Notes under the pieces: generated by a model
The model's database searches: none
The model's input: only the letters and a program-made list of their open reading frames with translations
Told to the model about the DNA's origin: nothing
Shown here: one piece after another, positions 1 to 10,965 of the stretch
Position numbering within the stretch: the first letter of the stretch is position 1
Layout of the letters: each line of letters begins with the position of its first letter
Assembly (NCBI RefSeq): GCF_000378005.1
Contig: NZ_KB899040.1
Coordinates: 5,163-69,162, forward strand
From: Coprothermobacter platensis DSM 11748
Lineage (GTDB): Bacteria; Coprothermobacterota; Coprothermobacteria; Coprothermobacterales; Coprothermobacteraceae
Length of the DNA stretch: 64,000 nt
Direction: 5' to 3'
Translations under genes and position numbers: made by a program

Positions 1-96
1 TACATCGGAGAAACTAGCTGCATTAACAGGGGAGAACCCCACAAAGGACGAAGCTACCAGTACTAATACCAGCAGCCCCACTGCAATTTTCTTCAT
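1..96 (-). CDS. Secreted S-layer-homology-type protein, N-terminus only
   Basis: The first 32 codons of a gene that runs off the left edge. The ATG follows GGAGGTG with a 6-nt gap, a strong ribosome binding site. The peptide is a textbook signal peptide: MKK, then a hydrophobic core (AVGLLVLVLVASSFVGF) and a likely cleavage after VNA. The mature protein would begin ASFSDV, and the FSDV string is how many S-layer-homology (SLH) domains start. It lies 128 bp downstream of another secreted protein with an SLH-like tail, so a cell-surface pair is likely. The rest of the protein is not visible, so domain content beyond the signal peptide is inference. Confidence 0.7.
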   Translation of the reverse strand, partial: MKKIAVGLLVLVLVASSFVGFSPVNAASFSDV

Positions 97-133
97 GCTT
101 CACACCTCCGCATATACCGAATCCTTATGAAGC

Positions 134-139
134 ATTATA
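134..139 (-). promoter_or_regulatory. Candidate -10 box for the truncated SLH gene
   Basis: TATAAT on the minus strand, about 37 nt before the start codon, preceded by GTG. No convincing -35 hexamer is seen at 16-18 bp. Weak to moderate support; the gene might instead be read through from its upstream neighbour. Confidence 0.4.
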
Positions 140-224
140 CACCTTATAAGCATTAAGAGTAGCGATAATAATAATAAAATGGGTAATGCATAAATATAAT
201 TACAAGGCATAAAGATACTTTGTA

Positions 225-4317
<4,093 letters not shown>

Positions 4318-4797
4318 TTAATCTGCTGTTCGCAATGACAAATCTATCTGTTCGCCATTTACCATTTCTATGCCAACTTTTACAACGTCCCACGTATCGA
4401 TATGCTGTTCATCCAGTGTCCTTTTCAATCCTTGTTTCTCCAAATCCAATTTTAATAAATCTGAAGGCGTTTTGAATAGTGACAAATAATGTGGAAGTTT
4501 GTAATTCAATACAAGGACAGGTGTTTCCGCACGCAGGAAATAAGGTTTCAAGTCATTTGCCGTCAAAGAAAGGTTTTTATTCATGGGTATAAAAAACGGC
4601 TCACCCAAAGAGCTTACTCCCAAAGGTAAAGCAGGCGGTGCTTGCAAAAGTGCGCGTTCTTGGAAACCCTCTGTGTAAAGTAGTGGTAAACCGGCTCGAA
4701 CCAAGCCATAACCAATGTGCCTAACGTAGTCTTTGTAAGAAAGCCAAGCACTTTCACCCGTTTTTTCAAAAAATATGGTCAAGCCATAGTCGGCCAT
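4318..4797 (-). CDS. Radical SAM-associated protein, DUF2344 / TIGR03936-like
   Basis: 159 aa. It matches the family that accompanies or is fused to B12-binding radical SAM proteins. The N-terminus (GLTIFFEKTGESAWLSYKDYVRHIGYGLVRAGLPLLYTEGF) carries the expected pattern of a small alpha/beta domain, and PALPLGVSSLGEPF is the conserved middle. It overlaps the radical SAM gene by 19 nt, so the two are translated together and very likely work together. The biochemical role of the family is not established as far as I know. It seems short for the family, mainly at the C-terminus. Confidence 0.8.
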   Translation of the reverse strand: MADYGLTIFFEKTGESAWLSYKDYVRHIGYGLVRAGLPLLYTEGFQERALLQAPPALPLGVSSLGEPFFIPMNKNLSLTANDLKPYFLRAETPVLVLNYKLPHYLSLFKTPSDLLKLDLEKQGLKRTLDEQHIDTWDVVKVGIEMVNGEQIDLSLRTAD

Positions 4798-6536
4798 AAA
4801 TCACCTTCACATACACCACATCCCAAACATCCATAACGGCAGTCTTCTGTAAGTAAGCCTTTCTCACTCTTTTCGCGTTGTGTTTCAAGAAATGCTTTTT
4901 CAGGCCCCACTTGTATGTGATCCCAAGGCAAAGGTTCATTTGTGCTCCTGCCCTTTAGGTAATCCAAAGGATCTAGATTCAACGATTGCCATGCGTCTTC
5001 CCAAATTGCGCGTTTTTGGTCGTTTTCTGAAGTGTCAAAAATCGCCCCGCGTTTCCAAGCTTCTAACACAACTTGGCTTACTTTCTCGTCACTTCTCGAT
5101 AGAACGCCTTCCAATAATGAAAACCACGGGTCTCTAAAAGAAACATCTATTTGACGTTTTAAGCTTTTTCTAATTATTGTATATTTTTGTTCTGCTTCAT
5201 CAGGAGTAATCTGCCGTTCCCACTGGAATGGTGTGAATGGTTTTGGAACAAATGAAGCTATAGTGCCGTGTATACGACTCCTTCGGTTATTCCTAAAAGC
5301 CACACTGTCGGCTTCGTTCAATAGTTTAGCTATGCTCCTGACGTCTTCTTCTGTTTCAAACGGGAGTCCGACCATGAAATAAAACTTGAATTTCGTCCAG
5401 CCATTTTCCGAGAGCACATCCACTGCTCTTAAAATCTGTTCATTGGTAAAGCCTTTATTGAGTTTTTTTCGTAGCTCGTCAGACCCTGCTTCAGGCGCTA
5501 TGGTAAGTGTTAGGTGTGCGGTGGGATCGACTTTTTTAAGCAAGCTAAGATCCAATGAATCTAACCTCAGCGATGGCAGGCTCATATTGAGGTGTTCACC
5601 TTGCAGCCTGTCTACTACATCGTTTAATTTGGAATAATCAAAGGTAGACAAAGACAGCAAGCCTACTTCACTGAAGCCAGTGGATTTCTTGATGCTTTTA
5701 ACAAGTTCTACAACTTTGTCTGGCGGCGTTTCTCTTACAGGTCGATAGTACGAGCTGGCGTGACAGAAATGACACCCACGGGTGCATCCTCGCATGAGCT
5801 CCACGACGGCACGTTCCTGCACAGCTTCCACATTCGGTACTAAGAATCGTTCTGGGTAATAGATATCTTCTCTAAGTACGTGATGTTCTTTAACACTGTT
5901 TTTTAAAGAAGGAACATAAATGCCGTCAAATAATGTGGTTAGGCGCTGAAGTGTTTCTTCTCTGTTAGCATGCTTTTGCCGTGCTTCACTCAGGAACCTC
6001 ACTAAATCGACAATAATGTCGTCAGCCTCGCCAATAAAAATGGCATCCAGAAACGGTTCAAAAAATGCGGGGTTGCTTATGGCCGGTCCGCCAGCGATGA
6101 TATAAGGATCATCGGGCGTGCGTTCGTTGGAAAACAACTTTATCTCACCTAATGAGAGCGTTTCTAAAACGTTGGTAGCTACGAGCTCTGTAAGGAAGTG
6201 GACGGCTATTACATCGAAGGAAGACAGCGGTTTCTTGTTTTCTAAAGACCTCAACGGTATGTTCTTTTCTTTGAGCATGTTTATGGCATCAGGTGCGGGT
6301 GTAAATACACGTTCAGCCAATAAATCGGTTTCTCCATTTATCTTGTAATAAAACAGTTGCAGCCCATGATAGGACATGCCAACTTCATATAAATCGGGAT
6401 ACAATAACGCTACTTTGTAAGGGATATTCTCCCAATTTTTGACAATACTGTTATATTCACCGCCTATGTAACGCGATGGCTTTTCTACCTTGTAAAGTTC
6501 GGAAGCAGAAAACATATATGTAAAAGTATATAACAT
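4779..6536 (-). CDS. B12-binding-type radical SAM protein (TIGR03960-like)
   Basis: 585 aa. The cluster motif CTRGCHFCH (CX3CX2C) marks a radical SAM enzyme. The upstream segment (ALLYPDLYEVGMSYHGLQ...PYIIAGGPAISNPAFFEPFLDAIFIGEAD) is the cobalamin-binding-like Rossmann region. The C-terminus has extra cysteines (CRYGCLGCGVCEGDLW), probably another Fe-S site. The substrate is unknown; relatives are often linked to RNA or tRNA modification. It starts 7 nt after hydF ends. An alternative start is the in-frame ATG eight codons in (6515), which begins MFSASELYKVEKPSRYIGGE, matches the family start better, and is preceded by TATACT 9 nt away. Confidence 0.85.
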   Translation of the reverse strand: MLYTFTYMFSASELYKVEKPSRYIGGEYNSIVKNWENIPYKVALLYPDLYEVGMSYHGLQLFYYKINGETDLLAERVFTPAPDAINMLKEKNIPLRSLENKKPLSSFDVIAVHFLTELVATNVLETLSLGEIKLFSNERTPDDPYIIAGGPAISNPAFFEPFLDAIFIGEADDIIVDLVRFLSEARQKHANREETLQRLTTLFDGIYVPSLKNSVKEHHVLREDIYYPERFLVPNVEAVQERAVVELMRGCTRGCHFCHASSYYRPVRETPPDKVVELVKSIKKSTGFSEVGLLSLSTFDYSKLNDVVDRLQGEHLNMSLPSLRLDSLDLSLLKKVDPTAHLTLTIAPEAGSDELRKKLNKGFTNEQILRAVDVLSENGWTKFKFYFMVGLPFETEEDVRSIAKLLNEADSVAFRNNRRSRIHGTIASFVPKPFTPFQWERQITPDEAEQKYTIIRKSLKRQIDVSFRDPWFSLLEGVLSRSDEKVSQVVLEAWKRGAIFDTSENDQKRAIWEDAWQSLNLDPLDYLKGRSTNEPLPWDHIQVGPEKAFLETQREKSEKGLLTEDCRYGCLGCGVCEGDLWPTMA

Positions 6537-6543
6537 GTCTCTT

Positions 6544-7785
6544 TCAAAGATTGTTAATGGGAGATTTTTCTGAGGAAACTTTTTCTAATACGGGCTCTAC
6601 CGCTTTGCTTAGAGAACCATGTAAGTAAGAAATGAGTAGTCCGTAATTAACCACAGGGATATTTAAGCGCTGTGCAAGTTGCATTCTTCTCATAAACATG
6701 TTTCTTGTGAGTACGCAGCCTCCACAGTGAATGATGAGCTTGCATTTTTCCAAATCAGCTATGTCGGGAAATTCTTTGCCGGCAAAATAGGTGTAATTCA
6801 ACGTCAAATGGAGCTTCTGCTCTATCCATCGCGGTATTTTTACTCTCCCTATGTCATCACAAGTGGGTACATGTGAGCAAGCTTCAACGACTGCTACGTT
6901 ATCGCCATTTTGTAAGGATTTTAGGGCTTCAATACCATTTAAGAACATATGTATGTCGCCCTTATTTGCAGCTTCCAATATGGAAAACGTTGTCAGAGGA
7001 ATATCATATGGAACGATGGGGTCAACATCCATTATGGCTTGGGAGTCTGTTACCACTAAATCAACCTTGTAATTGAGTTTCTTTAATGTGACATCCAGCT
7101 CTGGCGGTCGAGTAACAACGGCAACCCCACCATGATCTATTACATCTCTAATAGCTTCCACCTGAGGCATTATGAGTCTGCCTTTAGGAGCAGCTTTATC
7201 TATGGGAACCACCAGCACCACTGTGTTGTATGCACCCATGAGGTGAGCCACCAATGGTTTTTCTTCCTCTTCTGGCACGAGACTGCTTATTGTTGTTATG
7301 AGCTGGTCAATATTCTTGCGCTCAATGGCGGAAACTTCAACTACAGGTGTTCCAAAAGCTTTATAGTAGTCTGCAATGTGAGAGCTGCTTATCGCATCAG
7401 CTTTATTAACGGCGATAACAAATGGTATATTCATATCCCGAAGCAACCCTATGGTAAAGTGTTCAAATTCGCCTGGCTTATCGTCTACTACCAATATGCC
7501 TACATCCGCTTTGTACATGGCTCTCTTGGCACGCTCCACACGTTTTTCTCCAAGCAGCCCTTCATCGTCCAAACCGGGTGTATCGATGAGTGTAACCGGA
7601 CCCAATGGCTTTATTTCCATGGTCTTGTAGACAGGGTCTGTAGTAGTGCCCGGCACAGAGCTGACCAAAGCTATATCCTGTCCGGCAATAGCGTTTATCA
7701 AAGAAGACTTTCCCACATTGCGCTTACCTACAATGACAATGTGTTTTCTAAATGCTGTATGTGGCGTTTCCATGCTTTCACTCAT
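6544..7785 (-). CDS. hydF: [FeFe]-hydrogenase H-cluster maturation GTPase HydF
   Basis: 413 aa from the ATG at 7785. HydF is the scaffold that carries the 2Fe subcluster precursor to the hydrogenase. An N-terminal Era-like GTPase domain is present (G1 GKRNVGKSSLINA, G3 DTPGLDDEG, G4 NKAD). The C-terminal cluster site is the HydF pattern CSH (CSHVPTC) followed by HCGGC. The start was chosen because the longer frame runs back inside hydE. The ATG at 7785 overlaps the hydE stop by 8 nt and has GGAGG 13 nt upstream, and ATG 7773 is also possible. It is cotranscribed with hydG and hydE and should mature the HydA encoded 48 kb away. Confidence 0.95.
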   Translation of the reverse strand: MSESMETPHTAFRKHIVIVGKRNVGKSSLINAIAGQDIALVSSVPGTTTDPVYKTMEIKPLGPVTLIDTPGLDDEGLLGEKRVERAKRAMYKADVGILVVDDKPGEFEHFTIGLLRDMNIPFVIAVNKADAISSSHIADYYKAFGTPVVEVSAIERKNIDQLITTISSLVPEEEEKPLVAHLMGAYNTVVLVVPIDKAAPKGRLIMPQVEAIRDVIDHGGVAVVTRPPELDVTLKKLNYKVDLVVTDSQAIMDVDPIVPYDIPLTTFSILEAANKGDIHMFLNGIEALKSLQNGDNVAVVEACSHVPTCDDIGRVKIPRWIEQKLHLTLNYTYFAGKEFPDIADLEKCKLIIHCGGCVLTRNMFMRRMQLAQRLNIPVVNYGLLISYLHGSLSKAVEPVLEKVSSEKSPINNL

Positions 7786-8824
7786 GAGCTTTGGCAATCC
7801 TCCTTCTGTAACCGTGGCTTTCGCTAACCTCATAACCCGCATTTTGAACAAGCAGTTTGGAGCACTTCCCACAGGCTTTATCGTTTTCCATGATGCAAAT
7901 CTTGTTTGGGTAAAGAGCATATTGGGCACGATAAGGCGATGGTGTAAAGTTCGGCATTATTACATTTGCTCCGCACTGTAAAGCCATTTGCCTACCTTGA
8001 GGGCTTATACTTCCAAGAGCCGTTGTAGCGGGAATGTTTGCATCTGGCAGGAATAAGCGTGTAAGCGCAACCATTTTTAGCGTTTTCTCCAGACTTCCAC
8101 CGGCACTGTCTTTCAAAGGTGTGTCAGGATGTGGTATGAATGGACCAATGCCTACCATATCTGCATCAAGCTGGTAAGTGAAAAGTATGTCTTTTGCCAA
8201 TGCTATGTCATCTTGACCAGGCAAGCCCACCATAGAACCTGCGCCGACTTCATACCATAAGCGTTTTAGTTCCAGCAAATGTGCCTTTCTTGTTTCAAAG
8301 TGGTCACCTGGATGCAACTGTGCGTAAAGAGACTCGTCAGCCGTTTCGTGCCTCATTAAGTAACGGTCGGCACCTAAATCTTTCCAATAACGGTACTCAT
8401 AAAAGTCTCTTTCTCCTATGCTCAAGGTTATTGTCATGCCTAAGTTTTTGATACGGCTTACAATTTCACCTATCATATCTGTGGTGTAGAAGGGGTCTTC
8501 GCCTGATTGGAGAACCACCGTTTTTATCCCTTCATTAAGGATGATTTCTGCGCGACTTACGATTTCATCTGGGGTCATGCGGTACCGCTGAACAACGCTG
8601 TTGCCACCCCTAATACCGCAATATAAACAATTATTGCGGCAGTAATTAGAAAATTCTATGATGCCTCTGAAATAGACATCTTTTCCTAAATACTTACGTC
8701 TTATTTCATCTGCCTTACTGAAAAGTTTGGGCGTTATTTCTTCATCGGAAAGTACTGCTGCCACTTCTTCTTGATTTACAGCATCAGGATGACTAATTAT
8801 TTTCGTCAAAATGTCTTCGCACAC
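7778..8824 (-). CDS. hydE: [FeFe]-hydrogenase maturase HydE (radical SAM)
   Basis: 348 aa. A radical SAM enzyme of the BioB/HydE type, with the cluster motif CRNNCLYCGIR (CX3CX2C) near residue 60. HydE acts after HydG in building the 2Fe subcluster of the H-cluster. Conserved strings GEDPFYTTDMIGEIV and RHETADESLYAQLHPGDHF are typical of HydE. The frame opens at GTG 8824 with AAGGTG 7 nt upstream. It overlaps the preceding small ORF by 32 nt, implying translational coupling, and its last codons overlap hydF. Confidence 0.95.
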   Translation of the reverse strand: MCEDILTKIISHPDAVNQEEVAAVLSDEEITPKLFSKADEIRRKYLGKDVYFRGIIEFSNYCRNNCLYCGIRGGNSVVQRYRMTPDEIVSRAEIILNEGIKTVVLQSGEDPFYTTDMIGEIVSRIKNLGMTITLSIGERDFYEYRYWKDLGADRYLMRHETADESLYAQLHPGDHFETRKAHLLELKRLWYEVGAGSMVGLPGQDDIALAKDILFTYQLDADMVGIGPFIPHPDTPLKDSAGGSLEKTLKMVALTRLFLPDANIPATTALGSISPQGRQMALQCGANVIMPNFTPSPYRAQYALYPNKICIMENDKACGKCSKLLVQNAGYEVSESHGYRRRIAKAHE

Positions 8825-9062
8825 ACATGATCACCTTCATACCTTGGCTACGCATTTTCTCATTTACTTCTTGGCATTCTCCTAAAAGTGCGAACTTCTC
8901 ATCTTCGCAGATTATCTGCGGTTCTATGTATTTGTCTTCGCCAGCCTTTAAAGGGGGCAGGTAAGACATACGCCTGCCCACTTTCTCACAAACCCATATC
9001 TTGCAGCCAAGCATTTGTGCCGTTTGTTTTAAGAGTGTTTCACAGTCTGACATCGTGCTCAT
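8793..9062 (-). CDS. Small six-cysteine protein between hydG and hydE
   Basis: 89 aa from the ATG at 9062 (ATG 9053 is also possible). I do not recognise a domain. It has six cysteines, in the contexts SDCE, LGCK, WVCEK, IICED, GECQ and IMCV, with a basic middle (KVGRRMSYLPP). That is a high cysteine count for its length and suggests metal or Fe-S binding, but there is no classic CX2C. It overlaps hydG by 23 nt and hydE by 32 nt, so it is locked into the maturation operon. From memory, Thermotoga maritima also has a small ORF (TM1268) between its hydG- and hydE-like genes; I could not compare sequences. GGAG lies 13 nt before the chosen start. Confidence 0.6.
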   Translation of the reverse strand: MSTMSDCETLLKQTAQMLGCKIWVCEKVGRRMSYLPPLKAGEDKYIEPQIICEDEKFALLGECQEVNEKMRSQGMKVIMCVRRHFDENN

Positions 9063-10470
9063 GATTTTTGACACGCTCCAAAAGGCCTTCCACCATATGG
9101 CGTCTGCCTTCTGGCATTTCATTCAATTCACGTTGGATTAGTGTTTCTCCTACCTCTTTTGTTTTTGGAGAAGCGTAATCCATGAGGTATTCCTGAAAAG
9201 TCAGCAAAGCATTAGGCGTGCAGAAGTTTTTCACAAAGCCCGGTATGGCGTATTCCATGAAATGTTCACCAGTTCTGCCTGCTCTGTAACAGGATGTGCA
9301 GAAAGAGGGGATGTAACCGTTTGATGCCAGTTCATATATGACATCATCAAGAGGACGTGTATCGCCCAAAATGAACTGGCTCTTTTTTACCTCTTCCGGG
9401 TCTTCTTCTGAATAAGAACCTATGCCGATGCTGGAACCTGCATCTATTTGAGAAACGCCCATGTCCAAAGCTTCGCGCCTTATCTCTGGTGCTTCACGGG
9501 CTGTGAGTATCATGCCTGTATAAGGAACAGAAAGCCTGATAATCGCTATTAGGCGCTTAAAGTCATAATCACTTACTCTGTAAGGTGGATTCTCTGCGAT
9601 GGGCGTATTCACTGCTGGTTCCATACGCGGGAAGGAGATAGTGTGTGGCCCTACGCCGAAGCGTTCTTCGAAATGTTTCGTGTGGTACATGAGCCCCATA
9701 ACTTCAAACTTCCAGTCATAAAGGCCAAAAAGGGCTCCTATGCCCACATCATCAATACCTGCCATTACGGCTCTGTCCAGCCCATAAAGTCTGTAAGTAT
9801 AAGAAGATTTGGGACCATGCGGATGGAGTTTTTTGTAAGTCGGTAAATGATAAGTTTCTTGAAATACTTGGAATGTTCCGATGCCTGCTTCCTTAATTGT
9901 TTTGTAGCCCTCCACCGTTTGTGGTGCAGCATTTACGTTGACACGTCTTATCTCTCCCGGCCCGTTCTTGAACTCATAGATTTTGTTTATCACACCAGCG
10001 ATGTATTCAGGCGAATACATGGGATGTTCCCCGAACACTACAATAAGACGCTTATGACCGCGTGACGTCAAAGCATAAAGTTCATTATTGAGTTCTTCAT
10101 CAGTGAGCGTCTTCCTTACCAGTTCTTTGTTCTCCACCCTAAAACCACAGTAGACACATCCATTTATGCATTCGTTTCCTACGTAAAGCGGTGCGAAGAG
10201 GACGATGCGGTTACCATAAACCTGCTGTTTTATCTTCTTAGCCGTTTGAAACATTTCTTCTATTAGATCTGGGTCCTCCGTGTTTAACAGAACGGCTGTT
10301 TCATAAGTACTTAGACGTTCCCGCTCCATGGTCTTCGCCAAAATGTCCCTAACTTCTCTTGGATCTGGGTTCTTAGTTTTTTCCAAAAGGTCATATATTT
10401 CCTGATGAGGGATAAACCCTTCTGTGTCATTTTTACTTAGTTCGTTTGCAATTTTTACGCCGTTGACCAT
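9040..10470 (-). CDS. hydG: [FeFe]-hydrogenase maturase HydG (tyrosine lyase)
   Basis: 476 aa, normal HydG length. It is a radical SAM enzyme that splits tyrosine to give p-cresol, CO and cyanide bound to an Fe-Cys synthon for the H-cluster. The N-terminal SAM cluster site is CINGCVYCGFR (CX3CX2C). The C-terminal auxiliary cluster site CTSC...C fits CX2CX22C exactly, which separates HydG from ThiH. GGAGG precedes the ATG by 13 nt. It follows the small regulator gene by 19 bp and overlaps the Cys-rich ORF. Confidence 0.96.
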   Translation of the reverse strand: MVNGVKIANELSKNDTEGFIPHQEIYDLLEKTKNPDPREVRDILAKTMERERLSTYETAVLLNTEDPDLIEEMFQTAKKIKQQVYGNRIVLFAPLYVGNECINGCVYCGFRVENKELVRKTLTDEELNNELYALTSRGHKRLIVVFGEHPMYSPEYIAGVINKIYEFKNGPGEIRRVNVNAAPQTVEGYKTIKEAGIGTFQVFQETYHLPTYKKLHPHGPKSSYTYRLYGLDRAVMAGIDDVGIGALFGLYDWKFEVMGLMYHTKHFEERFGVGPHTISFPRMEPAVNTPIAENPPYRVSDYDFKRLIAIIRLSVPYTGMILTAREAPEIRREALDMGVSQIDAGSSIGIGSYSEEDPEEVKKSQFILGDTRPLDDVIYELASNGYIPSFCTSCYRAGRTGEHFMEYAIPGFVKNFCTPNALLTFQEYLMDYASPKTKEVGETLIQRELNEMPEGRRHMVEGLLERVKNHEHDVRL

Positions 10471-10489
10471 AAATCTAAATCAGCCTCCT

Positions 10490-10732
10490 TTATTTGAGTG
10501 GAAGCGTTTTTACTTCCACGTCTTCTACCTGTCCAAGTTTCCCAGTGAGGCTGCCCAATACATCGTTATCAGCTTTGACAACCAAAAGTATGATGGCTGA
10601 ATTCTGTTCCGGTAGGGGATAACCTACGCGCAAGCGTATGTCTTCTGCAAAGTCGTGCAGTAACTCATTAACAGTTCTGTAGGATTTGTTTCTGTTGTTG
10701 ATAATAATGTTGACAATGTAAAATCGTTCCAT
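10490..10732 (-). CDS. Iron-only hydrogenase system regulator, TM1266-like (ACT-type fold)
   Basis: 80 aa. It begins MERFYIVNIIINNRNKSYRTVNELL and has the beta-alpha-beta-beta-alpha-beta rhythm of small ACT/ferredoxin-like domains. It matches the family named putative iron-only hydrogenase system regulator (TM1266), which sits beside hydEFG in many anaerobes. NikR-type folds suggest ligand sensing, but it has no DNA-binding domain, so the mechanism is unknown. It is first in the maturation operon, with GAGGAGG 8 nt before the ATG, downstream of a strongly structured leader that may control its translation. Confidence 0.85.
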   Translation of the reverse strand: MERFYIVNIIINNRNKSYRTVNELLHDFAEDIRLRVGYPLPEQNSAIILLVVKADNDVLGSLTGKLGQVEDVEVKTLPLK

Positions 10733-10740
10733 TTTAGAAA

Positions 10741-10841
10741 CCTCCTCTTTTCATGGCACCTGAAAAAGGAGGCGCAAGCGGAATACTTTAGGCTTTGCCT
10801 TCCTTCCTCGGTGTCAGATTTTTTAAAATCCTCCGCCTCAG
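10741..10841 (-). promoter_or_regulatory. Structured 5' leader of the hydGEF operon (riboswitch-like, class not recognised)
   Basis: Read on the minus strand. CTGAGGCGGAGG (10841-10830) can pair with GCGCCTCC plus TTCAG (10775-10760), enclosing two hairpins: GATTTT/AAAATC (10830-10817) and AGGC-AAA-GCCT (10800-10790). The CCTCC at 10772-10768 could instead pair with the ribosome binding site GAGGAGG (10747-10741). The two pairings exclude each other, so the leader could gate translation. CACC (10813-10810) can also pair with GGTG (10760-10757), a possible pseudoknot. I compared it from memory with SAM, SAH, THF, glycine, lysine, c-di-GMP and Moco riboswitches and SRP RNA and found no match. 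Structure is by eye; the ligand, if any, is unknown. Confidence 0.55.
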
Positions 10842-10846
10842 AACGG

Positions 10847-10879
10847 CTAATTTCATTTTATCACAAAAAGTGAAATTAG
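10847..10879 (-). promoter_or_regulatory. Promoter of the hydGEF operon with a 9-bp inverted repeat
   Basis: CTAATTTCA and TGAAATTAG form a perfect 9-bp inverted repeat separated by 15 bp. On the minus strand a -10-like TAAAAT (10860-10855) touches the downstream arm and a weak TTGTTC lies upstream. A repressor bound here would cover the promoter. The predicted start site near 10848 would give a leader of about 115 nt. Confidence 0.5.
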
Positions 10880-10951
10880 GAACAATAACATGACACATTG
10901 CATTTACGAAGTGCACAATATGGGGGAAGCTTTTTGGCGCCTTTTATAGCA

Positions 10952-10957
10952 TAGAAT
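10952..10957 (+). promoter_or_regulatory. -10 box for a leaderless radical SAM gene
   Basis: TAGAAT ends 8 nt before the ATG at 10966 and there is no Shine-Dalgarno sequence. Transcription would start at or next to the start codon. The same layout recurs at several single genes in this window. Confidence 0.5.
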
Positions 10958-10965
10958 TAAATACA

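Noticed and set aside
7132-7827. Plus-strand open frame of about 231 codons opposite hydF/hydE
   Set aside because: It is fully antisense to strong hydF motifs, has Cys/His/Tyr-rich composition unlike a real protein and no ribosome site.
10741-10841. Leader as SRP RNA, SAM/SAH, glycine or c-di-GMP riboswitch
   Set aside because: GGAAGGAAGG and GGCAAAGCC look familiar in isolation, but the flanking conserved bases and helices of each class are absent.
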